Positions 15,025-24,413 of a stretch of 64,000 nt of DNA are shown here, piece after piece. Each line of letters starts with the position of its first letter. Position 1 is the stretch's first letter. This DNA is from JAWQFO01 sp033436665. GTDB lineage: Bacteria > Pseudomonadota > Alphaproteobacteria > Rhodobacterales > Rhodobacteraceae. The position numbers and the translations under genes are program-made. The stretch covers positions 310,001-374,000 of the forward strand of contig NZ_JAWQFO010000004.1 in NCBI RefSeq assembly GCF_033436665.1, in the 5' to 3' direction. The notes beneath the pieces were generated by a model. It saw only the letters and a list, made by a program, of their open reading frames with translations, made no database searches and had not been told where the DNA came from.

Positions 15025-17127
15025 TCAGCGCGGGAACGACTGCACGTTGCCGGCGTCGACGTTCAGAATGTTGCCGGTGGATTTCGAGGACTGCCCGGCG
15101 GCGAAGAAATACGCGGCCTCGGCGATGTCCTCGGGCAGCACCGCGCGCTTGAGCAGCGACCGCTTGCGATACATCTCCTCCAGCCCCTCCTTGTCGGTCC
15201 CGTAGGTCGCCGCGCGCTGGTCGAGCCATTCGCCTTCCCAGATCTTCGAGCCGCGCAGGACCGCGTCGGGATTGACCACGTTGACGCGGATGCCCGCCTC
15301 GGCGCCTTCCAGCGCGAGACAACGGGCAAGGTGGATCTCGGCGGCCTTGGCGGTGCAGTAGGCCGAGGCATTGGGCGAGGCCGCAAGGCCGTTCTTGGAG
15401 GCGACGAACACGACCGAGCCGCCCATGCCCTGCCGCCGCATCAGGCGGAACGCCTCGCGGCTGACCAGGAAGTATCCGGTGCTCAGGATGTCCATGTTGT
15501 GGTTCCAAAGCTCCAACGAGGTCTCCTCGACCGGTGCGGAAGAGGCAATGCCGGCGTTCGAGACCAGGATGTCGGCGCCGCCGTATTGCACCGCCATCTC
15601 GGCAAAGCCCGCAGCCACCGCCGCTTCGTCGGTCACGTTCATCAGAACCGTGCGCACGGCATCGCCCGAGTAGCGCGCCTTGAGCGTTTCGGCGGCTTTC
15701 TCCAACGCGCCTGCGTCGATGTCGGCCAGCACCACGCAGGCCCCTTCGGCGAGGTAGCGGTCGGCGGTGGCGGAGCCGATGCCACCGGCACCGCCGGTGA
15801 CCAGCGCCACCCGGCCGGCAAGCGACTTGGGTTTCGGCATCCGCTGAAGCTTGGCCTCTTCGAGCAGCCAGTATTCGATGTCGAAGGCCTCCTGCTCGGA
15901 AAGGCCGACGTAGTCGCTGACCGCCGAGGCGCCGCGCATCACGTTGATCGCGTTGACGTAGAACTCGCCCGAGATACGCGCGGTCGCCTTGTCCTTGGCG
16001 AAGGTGATCATGCCGACGCCGGGCACGAGGTAGACCACCGCGTTGGGGTCGCGCATCGGCGGGCTGTCGTCGTGCTTGCAACGGTCGTAGTAGGCGGCGT
16101 AGTCCTCGCGGTAGGCCGCGACCTGTCCGGCAAGGCCCTCGAGAACCCCGTCGACGTTGCCTTCCGCCGGGTCGAAATCGACGACAAGTGGCCGGATCTT
16201 GGTGCGGAGGAAGTGATCGGGGCAGGAGGTGCCGAGGGCCGCCAGCGCGGGCATGTCCCGTGCGTTGACGAACTCGAGAACCGTGTCGCTGTCCTCGAAA
16301 TGCCCGACCATCGGCTGTTGTCCCGACACCATGCCCCGAATTGCCGGCATCAGCCGCGCGGCGACGGCGCGGCGCTCGGCCTCGGGCAGGCTGTCGTGAC
16401 GTGGCCCGCCGAAGGCGTCGACGCCGTCGGTCCGGTCCGCGAACCAGTCCATCGCGCTCTGGATGACGTCGAGCGTCAACTCGTAGCAGATCCTGGCATC
16501 ATCGTCCCAGGTGAAGAGCCCGTGGCTTTCGAGAATCACGCCCTTGGCGTCCGGATTCTCGCGGCAGAAGGTCTCGAGCCAGAGGCCAAGTTCGTAGCCC
16601 GGGCGTTTCCAGGGCAGCCAGCCGATCTCGTCCCCGAAGATCTCGGCGGTCAGATCTTTCGAATTTTTTGAGGCCGCGATGGCGATGATCGCGTCGGGAT
16701 GCATGTGGTCGACGTGGCGCTTGGGGACATAGGCGTGCAAGGGCGTGTCGATCGAGGCCGCGCGCGGGTTCAGGTTGAAGGTGCAATGCGGCAGGTAGCC
16801 GACCATCTCGTCCTCGAACTCGACACCGCGGTAGAGACCTTTCAGCGCCTCGAGCTTTTCCATGTAGAGCGTCGCGAAACCGTCCATGCCCATGGTGCCG
16901 ACATCGCCGCCCGATCCCTTGACCCAAAGCACCTCGACCGTCTCGCCGGTCAGCGGATCGGTTTCGCCCACCTTCGCCGAGGTGTTTCCGCCGCCGTAAT
17001 TGGTGATACGCTTGTCCGAGCCGAGCAGGTTCGAGCGATAAAGCAGCTTCTCGGATTCGCTCATCGACCCGGCCTTGGCCTCGTCCCAGCGGTTTTCGAG
17101 GCGCTGTTTGTCAGCGGTTTTCAGCAT
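15025..17127 (-). CDS. rhaD: Bifunctional rhamnulose-1-phosphate aldolase / lactaldehyde dehydrogenase
   Basis: A 700-residue fusion. Residues 1-430 are a class II aldolase domain (ITNYGGGNTSAKV; HMHPDAIIAI with zinc histidines; LESHGLFTW). From about residue 435 a short-chain dehydrogenase follows (VALVTGGAGGIGSATAD, VSNAG, AYCTAKAAE, LNVDAGN). The aldolase splits rhamnulose-1-phosphate to DHAP and L-lactaldehyde. The SDR half is thought to oxidise lactaldehyde to lactate. The start is ATG 17127 with GGGAGGAT; an upstream extension has no ribosome site and runs into the promoter region. The fusion is the usual form in rhizobia and roseobacters. Confidence 0.94.
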   Translation of the reverse strand: MLKTADKQRLENRWDEAKAGSMSESEKLLYRSNLLGSDKRITNYGGGNTSAKVGETDPLTGETVEVLWVKGSGGDVGTMGMDGFATLYMEKLEALKGLYRGVEFEDEMVGYLPHCTFNLNPRAASIDTPLHAYVPKRHVDHMHPDAIIAIAASKNSKDLTAEIFGDEIGWLPWKRPGYELGLWLETFCRENPDAKGVILESHGLFTWDDDARICYELTLDVIQSAMDWFADRTDGVDAFGGPRHDSLPEAERRAVAARLMPAIRGMVSGQQPMVGHFEDSDTVLEFVNARDMPALAALGTSCPDHFLRTKIRPLVVDFDPAEGNVDGVLEGLAGQVAAYREDYAAYYDRCKHDDSPPMRDPNAVVYLVPGVGMITFAKDKATARISGEFYVNAINVMRGASAVSDYVGLSEQEAFDIEYWLLEEAKLQRMPKPKSLAGRVALVTGGAGGIGSATADRYLAEGACVVLADIDAGALEKAAETLKARYSGDAVRTVLMNVTDEAAVAAGFAEMAVQYGGADILVSNAGIASSAPVEETSLELWNHNMDILSTGYFLVSREAFRLMRRQGMGGSVVFVASKNGLAASPNASAYCTAKAAEIHLARCLALEGAEAGIRVNVVNPDAVLRGSKIWEGEWLDQRAATYGTDKEGLEEMYRKRSLLKRAVLPEDIAEAAYFFAAGQSSKSTGNILNVDAGNVQSFPR

Positions 17128-17198
17128 GCCATCCTCCCTCAGGCTGCGCGGCGCGCGACGCCCCAACGCTGCGTCAGGCTGGAAGGCCTGCGGCAGAT

Positions 17199-17271
17199 TG
17201 TCAATCAAAAATGCGCACGTTCAATCATCTACCAATCTTCACTGATCGAAAATGACAATAAATGATTGACA
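17199..17271. promoter_or_regulatory. Divergent rhaD/rhaR control region with TCAATCA half-sites
   Basis: The AT-rich intergenic region holds a perfect inverted repeat, TGTCAATCA (17199-17207) and TGATTGACA (17263-17271). A third half-site, TTCAATCAT, is at 17220-17228. TTGACA at 17266-17271 overlaps the right arm and can serve as a -35 element for rhaR. On the other strand TTGAAC and GACAAT are a plausible promoter for rhaD. Probable operator for the DeoR-type RhaR. Confidence 0.6.
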
Positions 17272-17314
17272 GGTGCAGGTTTGGCCCGCAACGTGCTTGC
17301 TCAGGGAGGAATCG

Positions 17315-18115
17315 ATGCACGAGGCGGAACGACACAGGGTCATATTATCGGCGGTCCAGGACCGGCCCATGGTCTCCGTTCCGGACCTGTGCCAGTTGAC
17401 CGGAGTCTCCGAGGCGACGATCCGCCGCGACATTGCGCAGCTTCACATGCAAAAGCGCCTGCGCCGCGTGCGTGGCGGCGCCGAGGCGCTGAATCCGCCC
17501 CAGTTCGTGGGGCTTGCCGGGCGCACCTTCGCGGTCAACGAAACCATCCGGATCCGCGAGAAGCAGGCCATCGCAAACGCAGCGGCCGAACTGTGCGCGG
17601 ACGGCGAGCCAATCATCATCAACGGCGGCACCACGACCTTCCAGATGGTGCATCCGCTTGCGACGCGCCGCCTGCAGGTCTTCACCAACTCGTTTCCGAT
17701 CGCGGAACACCTGCTGAAGAATTCGCGCAACACCATCATGCTCTCCGGCGGCGCGATCTACCGCGAACAGAAGATCATCCTGTCGCCGTTCGAGAACGAC
17801 GTGACCCGAAATTTTTACGCCCGCCGCATGTTCATGGGCGCGCAGGGCCTCGGCCCGCTGGGGCTGATGGAGGCCGATCCGCTGCTGATCCAGGCCGAGC
17901 AGAAGCTGATCGGGCAGGCCGACGAACTGGTGGTGCTGGTCGACAGCACCAAGTTCGAGGCCCGGTCGAGCCTCGTGCTCTGCCCGCTGAACCGGATCGA
18001 CGTCGTGATTACCGACGACGGCGTCAGCGACCGCGCGGCGGCGATGCTGGAAGCGGCCGAAATCAAGCTGATCGTGGCGCCCCGAAGCGCCGCGTCGGAA
18101 ACCGGGTCGGGCTGA
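17315..18115 (+). CDS. rhaR: DeoR-family regulator of rhamnose genes
   Basis: A 266-residue DeoR/GlpR regulator. The N-terminal helix-turn-helix is VSVPDLCQLTGVSEATIRRDIAQL, then the family motif RRVRGGAEAL. A DeoRC sugar-phosphate sensor domain follows (INGGTTTFQM, LSGGAIYREQ, VLVDSTKFEARSS). It should repress or activate both rhaDI and its own operon, with a rhamnose intermediate as effector. GGGAGGA precedes the ATG at 17315; the 14-codon upstream extension is not used. First gene of the rhaRSTPQUK unit. Confidence 0.92.
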   Translation: MHEAERHRVILSAVQDRPMVSVPDLCQLTGVSEATIRRDIAQLHMQKRLRRVRGGAEALNPPQFVGLAGRTFAVNETIRIREKQAIANAAAELCADGEPIIINGGTTTFQMVHPLATRRLQVFTNSFPIAEHLLKNSRNTIMLSGGAIYREQKIILSPFENDVTRNFYARRMFMGAQGLGPLGLMEADPLLIQAEQKLIGQADELVVLVDSTKFEARSSLVLCPLNRIDVVITDDGVSDRAAAMLEAAEIKLIVAPRSAASETGSG

Positions 18116-18152
18116 CCGGCCCCGCTCACCAAGCTCGTTAAGGGAGGACACG

Positions 18153-19151
18153 ATGAGCATCACCAGAAGACTATTCGGAGGAAGCGCGCTGGCCGCGATG
18201 ATACTGGCGTCGAGCGCCGCGCAGGCTCAGGACAACGTGCGCATTGCGCTCGTGGTCAAGGCGCTCGGGATCGGCTTTTTCGAGGCCGCGGCCAAGGGCG
18301 CCGAGGAAGCGGCTGCCGAACTCGGCAATGTCGAGATCATCTACACCGGCCCGACCGACACCACCGCCGAAGGCCAGATCGAGGTCATTAACTCGCTGAT
18401 CGCCCAGCAGGTCGATGCCATTGCGGTTTCGGCCAACGATACCGACGCGCTGGTGCCGGCGCTAAAAAAGGCGATGGATCGTGGCATCACGGTGATCAGC
18501 TGGGATTCCGGCGTCGCCGCGGAGGGGCGTGAACTGCACCTCAACCCGTCGTCCAACCCGCTGATCGGCAACATGATCATCAAGCTCGCCGCCGATCACC
18601 TGCCCGAGGGCGGGGACGTGGCGGTGCTGTCGGCCTCTGCGACCGCCACGAACCAGAACACCTGGATCGAGGAGATGAACAAGGTCAAGGACGACTACCC
18701 CGGCATCAACGTGGTGGCGACCGTCTACGGCGACGACCTGGCCGACAAGTCCTACCGCGAAGCGCAAGGGCTGATGCAGACCTACCCCGACCTCAAGGCG
18801 ATCATCGCGCCGACCTCGGTAGGCATCGTGGCTGCGGCCAAGGCGGTCGAGGATGCGGGCAAGGCCGGCGAGATCAACGTGACGGGCCTCGGCCTGCCGT
18901 CGGAGATGGCCGGTGCCGTCGAGTCCGGCGCCTCCAAGTCCTTCGCGATCTGGAACCCGATCGACCTCGGCTATTCCGCCGCCTACCTCGCCTACCAGCT
19001 TGCGACGGACGCGGCCGAGGCGGCACCGGGTGCGGAAATTCCGATGGGCCGCATGGGGTCACTGACACTCGACGACAATACCGAGGGCGCGATGGCCGAT
19101 CCCTTCGTCTACGACGCGTCCAACATCGACGAGTTCAAGGACATCTTCTGA
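18153..19151 (+). CDS. rhaS: Rhamnose ABC transporter substrate-binding protein
   Basis: A 332-residue periplasmic sugar-binding protein of the RbsB type. The signal peptide is at residues 1-25 (MSITRRLFGG, hydrophobic stretch, AQAQD). The mature part starts NVRIALVVKALGIGFFEAAAKGAEEAA, with QQVDAIAVSANDTDAL and VISWDSGV, the ligand-cleft segments of this family. AGGGAGGA precedes the ATG. It is followed by a strong intercistronic hairpin before the ATPase gene, which may raise its level relative to the membrane parts. Confidence 0.93.
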   Translation: MSITRRLFGGSALAAMILASSAAQAQDNVRIALVVKALGIGFFEAAAKGAEEAAAELGNVEIIYTGPTDTTAEGQIEVINSLIAQQVDAIAVSANDTDALVPALKKAMDRGITVISWDSGVAAEGRELHLNPSSNPLIGNMIIKLAADHLPEGGDVAVLSASATATNQNTWIEEMNKVKDDYPGINVVATVYGDDLADKSYREAQGLMQTYPDLKAIIAPTSVGIVAAAKAVEDAGKAGEINVTGLGLPSEMAGAVESGASKSFAIWNPIDLGYSAAYLAYQLATDAAEAAPGAEIPMGRMGSLTLDDNTEGAMADPFVYDASNIDEFKDIF

Positions 19152-19159
19152 TCCTTCCC

Positions 19160-19185
19160 CCGGCGCGGACACAGTTCCGCGCCGG
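19160..19185 (+). other. Intercistronic hairpin between rhaS and rhaT
   Basis: CCGGCGCGGA (19160-19169) and TCCGCGCCGG (19176-19185) form a perfect 10-bp stem with a 6-base loop. No U-tract follows, so it is not a classic terminator. A hairpin just after the binding-protein gene commonly protects the upstream mRNA from 3' decay. Confidence 0.7.
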
Positions 19186-19212
19186 ACCTTTCCGCGCCCG
19201 CCCGGAGCCTTC

Positions 19213-20754
19213 ATGCAGTTGCGCGCCCAATCCCCCGTGCCCGATGCCCGCGCCGCCGCCCAGCCGGTTCTGAGGCTCGAAGGCATCACCAAGACATTTC
19301 CGGGCGTGAAGGCGCTGTCGGAGGTGTCGCTCGAGCTTTATCCCGGCGAGGTCACGGCGCTGGTGGGCGAGAACGGCGCCGGCAAGTCCACAATCGTCAA
19401 GGTGCTGACCGGCATCTACCAGCCCGACGGCGGGGCAATCCGACTCGACGGGCAGAGCGTCACCTTCGCCAGCGCCCGCGATGCCACCGCGGCCGGCATC
19501 ACCGCCATCCACCAGGAAACCGTCCTTTTCGACGAGTTGAGCGTGGCCGAGAACATCTTCATCGGTCACGCCCCCCGCGGCCGGTTCGGCCTGATCGACT
19601 GGCCCGAGATGCGCCGGAAGGCCCGGGAAATTCTCAAGCGGATCGACGCCGATCTCGACCCCGACATGCCGCTGCGTGAGCTTGGCATCGCCAGCAAGCA
19701 CCTCGTGGCCATCGCACGGGCGCTGTCCGTCGATGCCCGTGTCGTGATCATGGACGAGCCGACCGCGGCCCTGTCGCAAAAGGAAATCGGCGAGCTTTAT
19801 GAGCTTGTCGAGCGCCTGAAGGCCGAAGGTCGCGCGATCCTTTTCATCAGCCACAAGTTCGACGAGATCTTCCATATCGCCGACCGCTACACCGTCTTCC
19901 GTGATGGCGAACACGTCGGGTCCGGCTTGATGTCCGACGTGGACGAAAGCACGCTGGTCCAGCTCATGGTCGGGCGCTCGGTCGACCAGATCTTTCCCGA
20001 GCGCGACCGCACACTCGGAGACGAGATCCTGCGCGTCGAGGGTTTCGCCCATCCGACCGAGTTCGACGGCGTCGACTTCTCGTTGCGGCAGGGCGAGATC
20101 CTGGGGTTCTACGGACTTGTCGGCGCGGGCCGTTCCGAGCTCATGCAGGCGCTGTTCGGCATCACCCGGCGGTCCGCTGGCGCGGTCCGTATCGACGGCG
20201 CGGCCATCGACATCGGCTCGCCCGCGGATGCGATCGCCTCGGGCATCGTCTACGTGCCCGAAGATCGTGGCAAGCAAGGTGCCGTCATCGGCCTGCCGAT
20301 CTTCCAGAACGTCACACTGCCGTCGCTTGCAAAGACCTCGCGGTCGGGGTTTCTCGACCTCGCGCACGAATTCGCCCTCGCGCGGGAATACACCGAGCGG
20401 CTCGACCTGCGCGCCGCCGCGCTCGACCAGGATGTGGGCAACCTTTCGGGTGGTAATCAGCAGAAGGTGGTCATCGCCAAGTGGCTGGCGACCCGTCCGC
20501 GCGTCATCATCCTCGACGAGCCGACCAAGGGGATCGACATCGGCTCCAAGGCCGCCGTGCATGCCTTCATGGCGGAACTGGCCGCGCAAGGGCTCGCGGT
20601 GATCATGGTCAGCTCCGAGATCCCCGAGATCCTCGGCATATCCGACCGCGCCATCGTGATGCGCGAGGGGTTGATCGCGGCTGAACTTGCCGGCGCGGAT
20701 CTCACGCCGGAGGCTTTGATCCGCCACGCCGCCGGCATCGGAGACGGGCCATGA
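19213..20754 (+). CDS. rhaT: Rhamnose ABC transporter ATP-binding protein
   Basis: A 513-residue double ATPase of the RbsA/XylG type. The first half has Walker A GENGAGKST and Walker B VVIMDEPTAAL. The second half has the usual degenerate P-loop GLVGAGRSEL, signature NLSGGNQQKVVIAKWLA and Walker B VIILDEPTKGID. It powers rhamnose uptake with RhaP, RhaQ and RhaS. It overlaps rhaP by 4 bp (ATGA). Here rhaT follows the Rhizobium naming and is unrelated to the E. coli RhaT symporter. Confidence 0.93.
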   Translation: MQLRAQSPVPDARAAAQPVLRLEGITKTFPGVKALSEVSLELYPGEVTALVGENGAGKSTIVKVLTGIYQPDGGAIRLDGQSVTFASARDATAAGITAIHQETVLFDELSVAENIFIGHAPRGRFGLIDWPEMRRKAREILKRIDADLDPDMPLRELGIASKHLVAIARALSVDARVVIMDEPTAALSQKEIGELYELVERLKAEGRAILFISHKFDEIFHIADRYTVFRDGEHVGSGLMSDVDESTLVQLMVGRSVDQIFPERDRTLGDEILRVEGFAHPTEFDGVDFSLRQGEILGFYGLVGAGRSELMQALFGITRRSAGAVRIDGAAIDIGSPADAIASGIVYVPEDRGKQGAVIGLPIFQNVTLPSLAKTSRSGFLDLAHEFALAREYTERLDLRAAALDQDVGNLSGGNQQKVVIAKWLATRPRVIILDEPTKGIDIGSKAAVHAFMAELAAQGLAVIMVSSEIPEILGISDRAIVMREGLIAAELAGADLTPEALIRHAAGIGDGP

Positions 20755-21731
20755 CCGGGTTTCTCAAGTCCCGCGAGGCCCTGCTGGTTGCGGTGATCCT
20801 GGCCCTGCTCGCGCTGATCGCAACGCGGTTTCCCGGCTTCGTGGACCCGGCCAACCTCGCGCGGGTCTTCAACGACACCGCGCCGCTGATCCTTCTCGCG
20901 CTGGGACAGACCATCGTGATCCTCACGCGCTGCATCGACCTTTCGGTCGCGGCGAACCTCGCGCTGACGGGCATGGTGGTGGCGATGCTCAACGCCGCGA
21001 TCCCGGGCGTGCCCGTTCCGGCCATCATTGCCGTAGCACTTTGTCTCGGCGCGGTGATGGGGGCGATCAACGGGCTGATCGTCTGGAAGCTTTCGATCCC
21101 GCCCATCGTCGTCACTTTGGGCACCATGACCATCTACCGCGGCATCATCTTCGTGATCTCGGGCGGAGAATGGGTCAATTCGCACGAGATGAGCGCCGCC
21201 TTCACCGGCTTTCCCCGCGCCGAGATCCTCGGCCTGCCGGTGCTGGGCTGGATCGCGGTGCTGGCCTCGGCCTTCTTCATCGTCGTGATCAACCGCACCG
21301 CACTGGGCCGTGCCTTCTATGCCGTGGGCGGCAACCCCAATGCGGCCGTCTACACGGGCCTCGACGTCGGCCGCACGCAATTCCTCGCCTTCGTCATCTC
21401 GGGGACCCTGGCGGGCCTGACCGGCTACCTCTGGGTCGCGCGCTATTCGGTCGCCTATGTCGACATCGCCGGCGGGTTCGAGCTCGAGGTCGTGGCCGCC
21501 TGCGTGATCGGCGGCATCGCCATCGCCGGCGGCGCCGGCACGCTGGTCGGAGCCTTCCTGGGCGCGATCTTCCTCGGGATCATCAAGAACGCCCTGCCGG
21601 TGATCGGGGTCTCGCCGTTCTGGCAACTGGCGATCTCGGGCAGCGCCATCGTGATTGCCGTGGCCTTCAACGCCCGCGCCAACCGGCAGAAGGGCCGCAT
21701 CATTCTCAAACGCGCGGAGGGCCACGCATGA
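20751..21731 (+). CDS. rhaP: Rhamnose ABC transporter permease
   Basis: A 326-residue RbsC-type permease with about eight to ten hydrophobic segments. Visible motifs are ILTRCIDLSVAANLALTGMV, the GAINGLIVWKLSIPPIVVTLGTM segment and the C-terminal GGIAIAGGAGTLVGAFLGA region contacting the ATPase. It pairs with RhaQ to form the membrane channel. Start and stop overlap the neighbours by 4 bp each, showing tight translational coupling. Confidence 0.92.
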   Translation: MTGFLKSREALLVAVILALLALIATRFPGFVDPANLARVFNDTAPLILLALGQTIVILTRCIDLSVAANLALTGMVVAMLNAAIPGVPVPAIIAVALCLGAVMGAINGLIVWKLSIPPIVVTLGTMTIYRGIIFVISGGEWVNSHEMSAAFTGFPRAEILGLPVLGWIAVLASAFFIVVINRTALGRAFYAVGGNPNAAVYTGLDVGRTQFLAFVISGTLAGLTGYLWVARYSVAYVDIAGGFELEVVAACVIGGIAIAGGAGTLVGAFLGAIFLGIIKNALPVIGVSPFWQLAISGSAIVIAVAFNARANRQKGRIILKRAEGHA

Positions 21732-22711
21732 CCGAAACCGCCCGGCACATTCCCGACCGGCTGGAAAGCCCCGCCGCGCGGCTGCTGAAAAGCTGGGAAA
21801 CGCTGCTGCTGGCCGTGGCCGTTGCCATCTTCGTCGCCAACAGCTTCGCCTCGCCCTATTTCCTGAACGCCTGGAACCTCAGCGACGCGACCTTCAACTT
21901 TACCGAAAAGGCGATGATCGCCTTCGCGATGGCGCTGCTGATCATCTCGGGCGAGATCGACCTCTCGGTCGCGTCGATCATCGCGCTGGCCTCGACGGCG
22001 ATGGGGGCTGCCGCTCAGCTTGATGCCAGCGTGCCGATGCTGGTGCTGATCGGCCTCGGCACCGGGCTTTTGTGCGGGGCAATCAACGGGGCGCTGGTGA
22101 CCGGGCTCGGCCTGCCCTCGATCGTCGTCACCATCGGCACGATGAGTCTGTTCCGCGGCATCTCCTACATCGTGCTCGGCGACCAGGCCTATCGCGGCTA
22201 TCCCGACGGTTTCTCCTATTTCGGCCAAGGTTATGTCTTCTGGGTGATCTCCTTCGAATTCGTGCTTTTCGCCCTGCTCGCCGTGATCTTCGGCATCCTG
22301 CTGCACAAGACCAGCTTCGGACGCGCCGTCTATGCCATCGGCAACAATCCGACCGGCGCGCTGTTCTCCGGCATCCGGGTACAGCGGGTGAAGTTCATCC
22401 TGTTCCTGCTGACCGGCCTGATGGCGGGCATCGCCGCCATCTGCCTGACCTCGCGGCTGGGCTCGACCCGGCCTTCCATCGCCGTGGGCTGGGAACTCGA
22501 GGTCGTGACCATGGTCGTGCTCGGCGGGGTCAACATCCTCGGCGGGTCGGGCACGATCCCCGGTGTGGTGATCGCGGCCTTCGTCATGGGACTGGTCACC
22601 TTCGGCCTAGGGCTCCTGAACGTGCCGGGTATCGTCATGTCGATTTTTATCGGTCTGCTGCTCATCGGCGTGATCGCCCTGCCCCGGCTCTGGACGATGT
22701 GGCGGCGCTGA
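21728..22711 (+). CDS. rhaQ: Rhamnose ABC transporter permease
   Basis: A 327-residue RbsC-type permease and partner of RhaP. It has ISGEIDLSVASIIALASTAMG, GAINGALVTGLGLPSIVVTIGTM and VLGGVNILGGSGTIPGVVI. The start is the ATG at 21728, overlapping the rhaP stop (ATGA); the longer open frame upstream lies inside rhaP. The stop shares one base with the rhaU start (TGATG). Confidence 0.92.
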   Translation: MTETARHIPDRLESPAARLLKSWETLLLAVAVAIFVANSFASPYFLNAWNLSDATFNFTEKAMIAFAMALLIISGEIDLSVASIIALASTAMGAAAQLDASVPMLVLIGLGTGLLCGAINGALVTGLGLPSIVVTIGTMSLFRGISYIVLGDQAYRGYPDGFSYFGQGYVFWVISFEFVLFALLAVIFGILLHKTSFGRAVYAIGNNPTGALFSGIRVQRVKFILFLLTGLMAGIAAICLTSRLGSTRPSIAVGWELEVVTMVVLGGVNILGGSGTIPGVVIAAFVMGLVTFGLGLLNVPGIVMSIFIGLLLIGVIALPRLWTMWRR

Positions 22712-23025
22712 TGGAGCGGTACGCCTTCCGCATGAAGTTGAATCCCGGGTGCGCGACCGCCTACCGCGAACGCCACGACGAGATCTGGCCGGATCTGGTG
22801 GCACTGCTGAAAGAGGCCGGGATCTCGGACTACTCGATCCACCTCGACGAGGAGACCGGGCTGCTGTTCGGCATGCTCACTCGGGCGGACGATCACGGCA
22901 TGGGGGCGCTGCCGGACCACCCGGTCATGCGCCGCTGGTGGGCACATATGGCCGACCTGATGGAGACGCACCCGGACGATGAGCCGGTCGCGGTCCCGCT
23001 CGTGCCGATGTTCTACATGCCATGA
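22711..23025 (+). CDS. rhaU: L-rhamnose mutarotase
   Basis: A 104-residue protein, the normal length for the RhaU/RhaM family. Conserved features are RYAFRMKLNPGCATAYRERH, the HDEIWPDL segment, GISDYSIHLDEETG and the tryptophan pair RRWWAHMADLM. It interconverts alpha and beta anomers of L-rhamnose and so feeds the isomerase. Its ATG overlaps the rhaQ stop by one base and its end overlaps rhaK by 4 bp. Confidence 0.93.
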   Translation: MERYAFRMKLNPGCATAYRERHDEIWPDLVALLKEAGISDYSIHLDEETGLLFGMLTRADDHGMGALPDHPVMRRWWAHMADLMETHPDDEPVAVPLVPMFYMP

Positions 23026-24413
23026 GCCGCGTCGCGGTCATCGACATCGGCAAGACCAATGCCAAGCTGGCGCTGGTCGATCTCGACGACATGTCCGAGA
23101 TCGCGGTGGTGACGCGGCCCAACACCGTCCGGCCCGGACCGCCCTGGCCGCATTTCGACCTCGAAGGGCATTGGGAGTTCCTGCTCGACGGTCTGGCCGC
23201 ATTTCACCGCGCGCATGGCATCGATGCGATCTCGGTGACGACCCACGGGGCCAGCATCGTGCTGCTCGACAAGACCGGCAGGCTCGCGGCGCCGATGCTC
23301 GATTACGAACACGACGGCCCCGATGAGGTGCGCGAGAGCTATGACGCGCTGCGACCCGATTTCGCGGAAACCGGATCGCCGCGCTTGCCCGCCGGGCTCA
23401 ACGTCGGGGCGCAGCTGCACTGGATGCTGAAGCAGGACCCCGGGCTGCGCGACCGGATCGCCACGGTTGTCACCTATCCGCAGTACTGGGGCTTTCGTCT
23501 GACCGGAGTGGCGGCGACGGACTGTACCTCGCTGGGATGTCACACCGACCTGTGGGTCCCGTCCGAGGCGCGCCTGTCCGCCCTGCCCGAACGGCTCGGC
23601 CTCGGCGCCCGCTTCGCGCCGACGCGGGCGCCGTCCGAGGTGCTCGGCCCCCTTTTGCCGCAGGTCGCCGCCCGTACCGGACTGCCTGCGGCGACGCCGG
23701 TGCATTGCGGCATCCACGATTCCAATGCCTCGCTGCTGCCGCACGTGTTGGGGCGCAAACCGCCGTTTTCCGTCGTCTCGACCGGGACCTGGGTTGTCTG
23801 CATGGGCATGGGCGGCACCCCCGTCACTCTGGATCCGAAGCGGGACACGCTCATCAACGTCAACGCGCTCGGCGATCCGGTGCCCTCGGCGCGTTTCATG
23901 GGCGGGCGCGCGTTCGACCTGCTGTGCGGTGCCGCGGCAGTACAGCCATCCACGGACGACCTGGACAGCATTCTGGCCCCACCGGTCCTGCTGCTGCCCG
24001 CCGTCGTGCCGGGGTCAGGCCCTTACCCGGACCGCAGCGCGGAATGGATCGGCCCCGAACCGCCCACCGGCTCGGGCGCGCGTACTGCCGCGGCAAGCCT
24101 CTACCTCGCCCTGATGACCGCCGAGTGCCTCGACCTGATCGGACACAACGGAACGGTGGTCGTGGCAGGCCCCTTCGCTCGCAACGACGCCTTTTGCAAG
24201 TTGCTGTCGGTCGCTACCGAAAGCCCCGTGGCCCGGTCCGTCGGGGCGACCGGCACCAGCCAGGGCGCGGCCCTGCTGGCGACAGGCGCGCGCGCCGCGC
24301 CGCGCATGGTCAAAGCCGAACGGCACTCCTGTGACAGGATGCAGAGCTACGCGCGTGCCTGGCGCGATGCCGTCGCGGCTCAGAGCGTCCGCACCAGCCG
24401 GAGTGCGTCGTAA
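23022..24413 (+). CDS. rhaK: Rhamnulokinase-type FGGY carbohydrate kinase
   Basis: A 463-residue FGGY kinase. The N-terminal phosphate motif is VAVIDIGKTNAKLALVD. THGAS comes next, then the catalytic aspartate region CGIHDSNASLLPH and STGTWVV. The C-terminal half has VVVAGPFARNDAFCKLL. It phosphorylates rhamnulose and in Rhizobium is also needed for transport activity. The last 34 bp overlap the convergent flavin oxidoreductase gene. Last gene of the rhaRSTPQUK unit. Confidence 0.9.
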   Translation: MSRVAVIDIGKTNAKLALVDLDDMSEIAVVTRPNTVRPGPPWPHFDLEGHWEFLLDGLAAFHRAHGIDAISVTTHGASIVLLDKTGRLAAPMLDYEHDGPDEVRESYDALRPDFAETGSPRLPAGLNVGAQLHWMLKQDPGLRDRIATVVTYPQYWGFRLTGVAATDCTSLGCHTDLWVPSEARLSALPERLGLGARFAPTRAPSEVLGPLLPQVAARTGLPAATPVHCGIHDSNASLLPHVLGRKPPFSVVSTGTWVVCMGMGGTPVTLDPKRDTLINVNALGDPVPSARFMGGRAFDLLCGAAAVQPSTDDLDSILAPPVLLLPAVVPGSGPYPDRSAEWIGPEPPTGSGARTAAASLYLALMTAECLDLIGHNGTVVVAGPFARNDAFCKLLSVATESPVARSVGATGTSQGAALLATGARAAPRMVKAERHSCDRMQSYARAWRDAVAAQSVRTSRSAS

